Positions 22,903-29,110 of a stretch of DNA of 38,318 nt are shown piece by piece. The notes beneath the pieces are model-generated. The model was not told the origin of the DNA, ran no database searches, and was given only the letters and a program-made list of their open reading frames with translations. A program made the position numbers and the translations under genes. The number at the start of each line of letters is the position of its first letter. Within the stretch, counting starts at the first letter, position 1. The stretch is from Prevotella sp. Lineage in GTDB: Bacteria > Bacteroidota > Bacteroidia > Bacteroidales > Bacteroidaceae. The DNA lies in contig JAEEPF010000013.1 in assembly GCA_016284635.1 (NCBI GenBank), forward strand, positions 1-38,318. The letters run 5' to 3'.

Positions 22903-25257
22903 ATGATCAAGAGAATTATTTGTGGAATCTGTGTCATCTGTGGCTCCTTGACTGCAGAGGCTCAGATTCAGACGAATGCAGGGGTGCAGTACCTGCAGTG
23001 TATGCCGAAGGATATGTCGACGGACTTTAGCGACCTGTCGAACACGTATTTCCTGGCCGACTCCGTGGTGAGTTTCGATGAAAAGAAGGGCGAGGGACTG
23101 GTGCAGTGGAAACGGTATCGGATGAGTCCGAGGCAGGCGTTTAACCTCAATGGGTACTGGCCTGTGAGGATGCAGATGCTGGACTTTCCCGATGCAGCGT
23201 ATGAGAACGATCCGAATCTGAAGATTAAGATTGAATGGATTTCGCCCAGGACGGCGAGAATCAGAATGATTACCACACCGATAGAGCCGAAGTGCGAGGA
23301 TTTGGAGGATGTGATGTTCTGTGAAGCGTTCAAGGCGACACGCGAGGCGGATCAGACCACCCCTAACCCCTCCTACTCAGGAGGGGAAATAAATACCTCT
23401 GGCGCTGCTGTCGTCTATAAGACTAAGTATGGGAGTGTTAAGATCCAGAAGTACCCCTTCCGCATTGTCATTAAGGATGCGAAGGGGAAGGTACTGACAC
23501 AGACGAGGCATATCATCGACAATGACTCAACGCAGATCAAACTGTTGCCCTTCTCGTTTATCAAGCGAGGCAGCGATAATTCGCGGAGTATCAACCCTGT
23601 GTTCTCGTTGGCACCAGGTGAGAGGATCTACGGCTGTGGCGAGTCTTTTACCTCTTTAAATAAAGTAGGGCAGAAGGTTCATCTGAGTGTCACTGACCCT
23701 CAGGGACCAGAGAGCGACGGCCAGTACAAGCCCGTGCCGTTCTATTTCTCCAATCGTGGCTATGGCATCTTTATGCACACCTCGGCCCCCGTCACCTGCG
23801 ACTTCGGTGCCTCTTATATCGGAGCCCAACGCCTGTTTATGGCCGACGAGCAGATGGACTTTTTCGTGTTCTTCGGAGAGCCGAAGGATATCCTCGACGA
23901 ATATACCAACATCACGGGAAAGAGTCCGATGATGCCTCTCTGGAGCTTCGGCACGTGGATGAGCCGTATCACCTATTTCTCGCAGCAAGAGGGCTTGGAG
24001 ATTGCCAAACAACTGCGGGCTCATAAGATCCCCTCGGATGTGATCCATTTTGATACGGGCTGGTTCGGCGTGGACTGGCAGTGTGACTATCAGTTTGCGA
24101 AGGACCGTTTCGAGGATCCTGTGAAGATGCTGAAGCAGTTGGCGAAGGACGGCTTCCACACCTGTCTGTGGCAGTTGCCGTACTTCACCCCTAAGAACCG
24201 TTTCTTCCCAGAGATCATCGAGAAGGACCTGCACGTGACGAACGCCACGGGTGGCATGCCCTACGAGGATGCGGTACTCGACTTCTCGAACCCCGAGACC
24301 GTCAGCTGGTATCAGGAGAAGATCACGGGCTTGCTGAAGCAGGGTGTCTCGACCATCAAGTGCGACTTTGGCGAGGCAGCACCTTATAATGGTTTCTACC
24401 ACAGCGGCAAGGGTGGCCTCTATGAGCACAACCTCTATCCGCTGCGCTATAACAAGGCCCTCTGGGAGGCTGTCGAGAAGCAGTATCCTGGCGAGGGTAT
24501 CATCTGGGCACGTTCGGCCTGGGCAGGTTCCCAGCGTTATGCCCTGCACTGGGGTGGCGATGCGGCTACGAACAACATCGGAATGCTGGGTGACCTGCGT
24601 GGCGGTCTGAGTTTCGGACTGAGTGGCTTCTCGTTCTGGAGTCACGACATGGGTGGTTTTGTGACGGCCTCGCCCGAGGATATCTACCGTCGTTGGCTGC
24701 CCTTCGGATTCCTGTCGAGTCATACGAGAGCCCATGGTGCGCCTCCCACGGAGCCCTGGCTGATCTCGGAGTCGTTCACCGATGCCTTCCGTGCCTGTGC
24801 GGAGATGAAGTACAAGCTGATGCCTTACGTTTATGCCCAGGCGAAGGACTGTTCGGAGCGTGGTCTGCCGATGGTGCGTGCCCTGCTCGTAGAGTTCCCT
24901 GAGGATCCTGGTGCCTGGCTCGTGGAGGATGAGTATATGTTCGGCTCTCAGATGCTTGTGGCACCCTTGATGGAGAGTGGCAACAGCCGCACGGTGTATC
25001 TGCCACGTGGAAAGTGGATTGACTATCAGAACGGGAGGGTCTACGACGGTGGCTATCAGACCATCGAGGCTGGCAATATCCCTGCCATCATCCTCGTGCG
25101 TGACGGTTCGCTGATTCCTCATGCCCCTCTCGCACAGCGTACGGATCAGATCGACTGGAGCAAGGTGGAGCTCAAGCCCTATCGCGTCGATGCCCCGAAG
25201 TGCACAGGCCTGCTCTTCAAGCCAGGTGATGAGAAGATCCAGATCATCGAGAAGTAA
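22903..25257 (+). CDS. secreted GH31 enzyme, alpha-xylosidase type
   Basis: A 784-residue protein with an unusual Cys/Ile-rich signal peptide (MIKRIICGICVICGSLTAEA). The N-terminal beta-sandwich runs to about 340. The GH31 barrel has HFDTGWFGVDWQCDYQF, the nucleophile in TIKCDFGEAAPYNGF (D488; CDFGE is the variant seen in YicI-type alpha-xylosidases), RSAWAGSQRYALHWGGDAATN with acid/base D553, and SFWSHDMGGF. The likely role is release of alpha-1,6-xylose from xyloglucan oligosaccharides. Residues about 151-164 (TTPNPSYSGGEIN) come from an in-frame REP-like hairpin, and the signal-peptide codons match a dispersed repeat. It is probably co-transcribed with the reductase and sugar permease downstream. 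Confidence 0.93.
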   Translation: MIKRIICGICVICGSLTAEAQIQTNAGVQYLQCMPKDMSTDFSDLSNTYFLADSVVSFDEKKGEGLVQWKRYRMSPRQAFNLNGYWPVRMQMLDFPDAAYENDPNLKIKIEWISPRTARIRMITTPIEPKCEDLEDVMFCEAFKATREADQTTPNPSYSGGEINTSGAAVVYKTKYGSVKIQKYPFRIVIKDAKGKVLTQTRHIIDNDSTQIKLLPFSFIKRGSDNSRSINPVFSLAPGERIYGCGESFTSLNKVGQKVHLSVTDPQGPESDGQYKPVPFYFSNRGYGIFMHTSAPVTCDFGASYIGAQRLFMADEQMDFFVFFGEPKDILDEYTNITGKSPMMPLWSFGTWMSRITYFSQQEGLEIAKQLRAHKIPSDVIHFDTGWFGVDWQCDYQFAKDRFEDPVKMLKQLAKDGFHTCLWQLPYFTPKNRFFPEIIEKDLHVTNATGGMPYEDAVLDFSNPETVSWYQEKITGLLKQGVSTIKCDFGEAAPYNGFYHSGKGGLYEHNLYPLRYNKALWEAVEKQYPGEGIIWARSAWAGSQRYALHWGGDAATNNIGMLGDLRGGLSFGLSGFSFWSHDMGGFVTASPEDIYRRWLPFGFLSSHTRAHGAPPTEPWLISESFTDAFRACAEMKYKLMPYVYAQAKDCSERGLPMVRALLVEFPEDPGAWLVEDEYMFGSQMLVAPLMESGNSRTVYLPRGKWIDYQNGRVYDGGYQTIEAGNIPAIILVRDGSLIPHAPLAQRTDQIDWSKVELKPYRVDAPKCTGLLFKPGDEKIQIIEK
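23352..23386. repeat. REP-like ACTC-loop hairpin inside GH31 coding sequence
   Basis: 23352-23373 matches 21 of 22 nt of the reverse complement of 12672-12693. 23367-23386 forms CCCCTCCT, loop ACTC, AGGAGGGG, the same hairpin and loop as 12732-12751. The frame is kept. Confidence 0.88.
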
Positions 25258-25265
25258 TGAATTAT

Positions 25266-25308
25266 AACACGAATTACCACGAATTATCCATGAATTGCTG
25301 CGCGCAGC
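25266..25308. repeat. CACGAATT repeat with GC palindrome
   Basis: CACGAATT at 25268 and 25278, then CATGAATT, then the perfect palindrome GCTGCGCGCAGC (25297-25308). It sits in the GH31-reductase gap. A similar GCTGCGCAGC occurs at 36364-36373. Confidence 0.82.
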
Positions 25309-25359
25309 ATTATATGAACAATTAGATGGCAATTATATGTTAATCAAAAAAAAGATAAA

Positions 25360-26310
25360 ATGATTTATAACGAGATTGGAAAGACTGGGATGCGGGTGTC
25401 GAACCTGAGCTTCGGCGCATCGTCGCTGGGCGGTGTGTTTCACGGCATCCGTGAGGAAGAAGGCATCCGTGCCGTACATACGGCCGTGGACAACGGCATC
25501 AACTTCATCGACGTGTCGCCCTACTACGGCCACATGAAGGCCGAGACCGTCCTGGGCAAGGCCCTCAAGGAGATTCCCCGCGACAAGTATTACCTCTCCA
25601 CGAAGGTGGGACGCTACGGCAAGGATGGCGTGAACATCTGGGACTACAGCGCCAAGCGCACCTTGGAGAGTGTCTATGAGAGTATGGAACGCCTGAACGT
25701 GGACTATATTGACCTGATCAACGTCCACGACATCGAGTTCCAGTCGCGGATGGAGGGTGGTCTGCAGAAGATCGTCGACGAGACGCTGCCAGTGCTCGTT
25801 CAGCTGAAGAAGGAGGGCGTCGTCCGTCACGTAGGTATCACGGACCTGCAGCCCGAGAACCTGAAATGGGTCATCGAACATTGCGACGAGGGCACGGTGG
25901 AGAGTGTGCTTTGCTTCTGCCACTACTGTCTGAACGACACGCTGCTGGTGGACTATCTCGGTTTCTTCGAACAGCATGGGGTGGGGGTGATCAATGCCTC
26001 GCCGCTGTCGATGGGACTGCTCTCGCAGCGTGGTGCCCCTGCCTGGCATCCGGCCTCCCGCGACCTGAAGATGGCTTGCGCCAAGGCGGCTGCCTTCTGT
26101 CAGGAGAAAGGCTACGAGATCGAGAAACTGGCCATGCAGTTCTCCACGAGCATGAATCCCCGCATCGCCACGACGCTCTTCAGCAGTGCCAATCCCGCGA
26201 ATGTCCTCAAGAACATCGCCTACGTCAACGAACCTCTCGACGAGTCCCTCGTCACCGAGGTCCAGCACATCATCGGCGACCAGATGTTCGTCCGCTGGAA
26301 GAACACATAA
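25360..26310 (+). CDS. aldo/keto reductase, L-fucose/L-galactose dehydrogenase-like
   Basis: A 316-residue AKR-fold protein. Catalytic tetrad positions are visible: Asp in FIDVSPYYG (D51), Tyr in the same motif (Y56), Lys in LSTKVG (K82), His in LINVHDIEF (H123). The N-terminus IGKTGMRVSNLSFGASSLGG and length fit the AKR group containing L-galactose and L-fucose dehydrogenases. The immediate neighbour is a FucP-type permease, which supports oxidation of a deoxy- or aldohexose such as L-fucose; no downstream fuconate-pathway genes are in the window. It lies 102 nt after GH31 with no promoter box seen, so it is likely in the same operon. Confidence 0.88.
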   Translation: MIYNEIGKTGMRVSNLSFGASSLGGVFHGIREEEGIRAVHTAVDNGINFIDVSPYYGHMKAETVLGKALKEIPRDKYYLSTKVGRYGKDGVNIWDYSAKRTLESVYESMERLNVDYIDLINVHDIEFQSRMEGGLQKIVDETLPVLVQLKKEGVVRHVGITDLQPENLKWVIEHCDEGTVESVLCFCHYCLNDTLLVDYLGFFEQHGVGVINASPLSMGLLSQRGAPAWHPASRDLKMACAKAAAFCQEKGYEIEKLAMQFSTSMNPRIATTLFSSANPANVLKNIAYVNEPLDESLVTEVQHIIGDQMFVRWKNT

Positions 26311-26328
26311 ATTAAATGTTTATTTTTG

Positions 26329-26414
26329 AACACGAATTGCCACAAATTAACACGAATTATTCATGAATAATAAATTGATGGAAAATTAATGGTCATTTAA
26401 TGATAATTCGTGTT
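26329..26414. repeat. CACGAATT repeat with 12-bp inverted arms
   Basis: AACACGAATTAT at 26349-26360 pairs perfectly with 26403-26414; a further AACACGAATT lies at 26329. It fills the gap between the reductase and permease genes. Confidence 0.85.
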
Positions 26415-26431
26415 GAAAGAGAAATGAAAGA

Positions 26432-27694
26432 ATGAAAAAATACTTGGTTCCGTTTATCCTGGTGACGTTCTGCTTTGCCCTGTGGGGCTTTGCCAACGAC
26501 GTCACGAATCCGATGGTGAAGGCTTTCTCGAAGATCTTCCGCATGAGCGTCACAGACGGCTCACTGGTACAGGTGGCCTTCTATGGCGGCTATTTCGCCA
26601 TGGCCTTCCCTGCCGCCATATTCATCCGTAAGTACAGTTACAAGGCTGGCGTGCTCATGGGCCTCGGACTCTATGCCACGGGAGCCCTCCTGTTCTTCCC
26701 CTCGAAGGCCATCGGCGTCTACGGCTGTTTCCTCATCGCCTACTTCATCATGACCTGTGGCCTGTCGTTCCTCGAGACCTCCTGCAACCCCTATATCCTC
26801 TCGATGGGCGAGCCCGAGACTGCCACGCGACGCCTGAACCTCGCCCAGTGCTTCAACCCCTGCGGTTCGATCATCGGCATGTTCGTGGCGATGAACTTTA
26901 TCCAGGCGAAGCTCAATCCCCTGAGCAGCGACGAACGGGCCCTGTTGAGTGATGCCGACTTCGAGGCGGTGAAGAATGCCGACCTCGATGTGCTTATCTC
27001 CCCCTATCTCGCCATCGGAGCGGTCATCGTGGTGATGTTCCTCATCATCCTCTTCACGAAGATGCCGAAGAATGCCGACCAGAGCCACGATATCCACATC
27101 ATGACCACCCTGCGCCGTCTCGTCACCCTGAAGCGTTATCGTGAGGGTGTGGTGGCACAGTTCTTCTATGTGGGTGCTCAGATCATGTGCTGGACGTTTA
27201 TTATACAATATGGTACGCGCGTGTTCATGGCCGAGGGTATGGAGGAACAGGCAGCGGAGGTGTTGTCGCAACGGTTTAATATCTATGCAATGGTGTTCTT
27301 CATCTGTTCAAGGTTCATCGCCACGTGGCTGATGCGCTGGATCTCGCCTGCCCGTCTGCTGACGATCTTCGGCATCCTGGCGATGGTGTTCACCACGGGC
27401 GTTATCCTGTCCCACGACCGTACGGGTGTCTATTGTCTCGTCTGTGTCAGTGGCTGTATGTCGCTGATGTTCCCCACCATCTACGGTATTGCCCTCGACG
27501 GTCTGGGCGACGATGCGAAGTTTGGTGCTGCAGGCCTGATCATGGCCATCCTGGGCGGTTCTGTGCTGCCTCCGTTGCAGGCGATGTTCATCGATGCCGG
27601 CATGACCAACTTCTCGTTCATCCTGCCCTTCGTCTGCTTCCTCGTCGTCACCATTTACGGCTATCGCATCACACAAGCACGTAGGAAAATTTAG
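26432..27694 (+). CDS. fucP: FucP-type sugar:proton symporter (MFS)
   Basis: A 420-residue, 12-helix MFS transporter. Typical family features: LWGFANDVTNPMVKAF (residues 18-32, D23), GLSFLETSCNPYILSMG (110-126, E115) and LNLAQCFNPCGSIIGMF (135-151). D23 and E115 align by context with the two acidic residues needed for proton coupling and fucose transport in E. coli FucP. Relatives also carry glucose/galactose or other sugars, so L-fucose is likely but not certain. It follows the aldo/keto reductase by 121 nt. A large nested inverted repeat begins at the stop codon and probably terminates the operon. Confidence 0.88.
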   Translation: MKKYLVPFILVTFCFALWGFANDVTNPMVKAFSKIFRMSVTDGSLVQVAFYGGYFAMAFPAAIFIRKYSYKAGVLMGLGLYATGALLFFPSKAIGVYGCFLIAYFIMTCGLSFLETSCNPYILSMGEPETATRRLNLAQCFNPCGSIIGMFVAMNFIQAKLNPLSSDERALLSDADFEAVKNADLDVLISPYLAIGAVIVVMFLIILFTKMPKNADQSHDIHIMTTLRRLVTLKRYREGVVAQFFYVGAQIMCWTFIIQYGTRVFMAEGMEEQAAEVLSQRFNIYAMVFFICSRFIATWLMRWISPARLLTIFGILAMVFTTGVILSHDRTGVYCLVCVSGCMSLMFPTIYGIALDGLGDDAKFGAAGLIMAILGGSVLPPLQAMFIDAGMTNFSFILPFVCFLVVTIYGYRITQARRKI

Positions 27695-27786
27695 GCACGG
27701 ATTACACGGCTTTTAACAAAGACACGGCTCCCTATCCCTGTAGAAAGCCGTGTCCTAATTTTTATAAGGCCGTGTTAATCCGTGCC
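27694..27786. terminator. nested inverted repeat filling a convergent gap (CACGGATT family)
   Basis: Outer arms 27694-27710 and 27769-27786 pair over 17 bp with one bulge; inner arms GACACGGCT (27721-27729) and AGCCGTGTC (27746-27754) pair perfectly. It begins on the last base of the permease stop codon and ends 8 nt before the GH5 stop. It probably terminates both genes. Confidence 0.85.
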
Positions 27787-27794
27787 AAAAAACT

Positions 27795-28961
27795 TTATTC
27801 TCCCAGTTTCTTTCCCGACATCAGGAGCTCCACGAGCGGATAGTCCTTGTAGCAGTGGCGCTGCTGATCCCAGAAACCGAAGTCGGCATCGTAGCACCAG
27901 GTAGTCCAGGCGATGTTGAACTCGTCGAACACCGTCAGCACGTCACGATACCAGTTGTAGGCCAGTTCACGGTCCACGGGCTCATACACACCCCACTCGC
28001 CGCAGAACAGCTGCAGGTCGTATTTCTTCGCTGCCTCGATGGCGTCCTTGAACTGCTCACGGATCTTGTCGATGTTCCAAACCTCTTCGGTATAGGGCTT
28101 CAGCTGTTCCTTGATGGCAGCAGGAGCGGCATCGTAGTCCTCCTTCGACACGAGCACCCCAGGATAGTTCACCTTACCCTTGTAGGCTGCACACAGCGGC
28201 GACCACCAGGCACCGTAGTGCGTCAGCAGCATCGGGTTGTAGTAGTGGAACGAGAGGATGATGTTCTTGTCGCCCTCGGGCACCTTCAGGTACTTCATCG
28301 TCTCGTGTCCCTGCCACATGTTCGAGCCGATGACGAGTGTGCGCTGTGGCTCCAGTTCGCGCAGGGCCTTGTGTACCTTGGCAACCAACTGGTTCCACTG
28401 CTCGTGCTCAGGAGCTACGGGCTCGTTCATAAACTCGTAGGCCACCCAGTCGTTGCTGCGGTCCTTCAGGAACTCGGAGAGCTGGCGCCAGAGGTTGATC
28501 AGACCTTCCTGCGACTCCTCAGAGGTGAAAAGGGTATTGGCGGCCTTGTCGTCCTCGTTCACGGCATTGAAATAGTGCGCACGGATGATGTGCAGGTCGA
28601 CGATGGCGCGCAGGTTGTGCTTCTTGCTCCAGTCGAGGGCGTTGTTCAACAGATCCCAAGCCTCGGGCAGCTTGTTGCCCTGCTCGTCCCAGAACTGCAC
28701 CTCGTCGATGGGGATGCGCACGAAGTCGAAGCCCAGTTCCTCCAGACGGGCGAAGTCGTCCTCCTGGATATGGAGCCTGCGGGCCTCACCGCGCTGCTCC
28801 GATTGCGACAGCCAGTGGCTGATGTTCGTGCCGCGCTTGATGCGGAAGTTATTGACTTGTCCTGCCTGGTCCTGAGCCTCGTTCTGGCTCTTGTTCTGAC
28901 AAGACGTGAATGCAAACAGTGCCGACATAATCACGGCGAGGGTGAACACACTCTTTCTCAT
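27795..28961 (-). CDS. GH5 family glycanase lipoprotein (cellulase-like)
   Basis: A 388-residue lipoprotein (LFAFTSCQ, C21). The GH5 barrel shows RGTNISHWLS (43-52), GFDFVRIPIDEVQFWDE (77-93), LRAIVDLH, the acid/base Glu in WVAYEFMNEPV (E180), SFHYYNP (237-243) and the nucleophile Glu in LFCGEWGVYE (E322). Both catalytic residues are intact and the length is normal for a single-domain enzyme. Expected activity is endo-beta-1,4-glucanase, xyloglucanase or mannanase; the subfamily cannot be set by eye. The lipid anchor suggests outer membrane display. It is divergent from the GH9 gene with a repeat array between the two promoters. Confidence 0.92.
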   Translation of the reverse strand: MRKSVFTLAVIMSALFAFTSCQNKSQNEAQDQAGQVNNFRIKRGTNISHWLSQSEQRGEARRLHIQEDDFARLEELGFDFVRIPIDEVQFWDEQGNKLPEAWDLLNNALDWSKKHNLRAIVDLHIIRAHYFNAVNEDDKAANTLFTSEESQEGLINLWRQLSEFLKDRSNDWVAYEFMNEPVAPEHEQWNQLVAKVHKALRELEPQRTLVIGSNMWQGHETMKYLKVPEGDKNIILSFHYYNPMLLTHYGAWWSPLCAAYKGKVNYPGVLVSKEDYDAAPAAIKEQLKPYTEEVWNIDKIREQFKDAIEAAKKYDLQLFCGEWGVYEPVDRELAYNWYRDVLTVFDEFNIAWTTWCYDADFGFWDQQRHCYKDYPLVELLMSGKKLGE

Positions 28962-28991
28962 TTTTTTCTAGCTTTTAGTTACAAACTGTTG

Positions 28992-28999
28992 CAAAGATA
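28992..28999 (-). promoter_or_regulatory. -7 box of the GH5 gene
   Basis: TATCTTTG on the minus strand, 30 nt before the ATG. Confidence 0.6.
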
Positions 29000-29025
29000 C
29001 GAAAAAGAGGTGAAAACTATTGTCT

Positions 29026-29063
29026 TTTAACTCCCTTTAACTCCCTTAACTCCTTATAACTCC
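29026..29063. repeat. 9-bp imperfect tandem array (TTTAACTCC x4)
   Basis: Four TTTAACTCC-type units between the two divergent -7 boxes of GH5 and GH9, overlapping the expected -33 region of GH9. It is the reverse complement of the array at 3730-3766. Confidence 0.88.
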
Positions 29064-29074
29064 ATTAAAAGTTG

Positions 29075-29082
29075 TATCTTTG
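29075..29082 (+). promoter_or_regulatory. -7 box of the GH9 gene
   Basis: TATCTTTG, 28 nt before the ATG; the upstream half lies in the 9-bp array. Confidence 0.6.
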
Positions 29083-29110
29083 TGCCGAAATTACCTAATC
29101 AACAGCAATT

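Noticed and set aside
23656..25332. 558-codon minus-strand open frame opposite GH31
   Set aside because: Antisense to a clear GH31 gene with conserved active site; no recognisable domain and no promoter.
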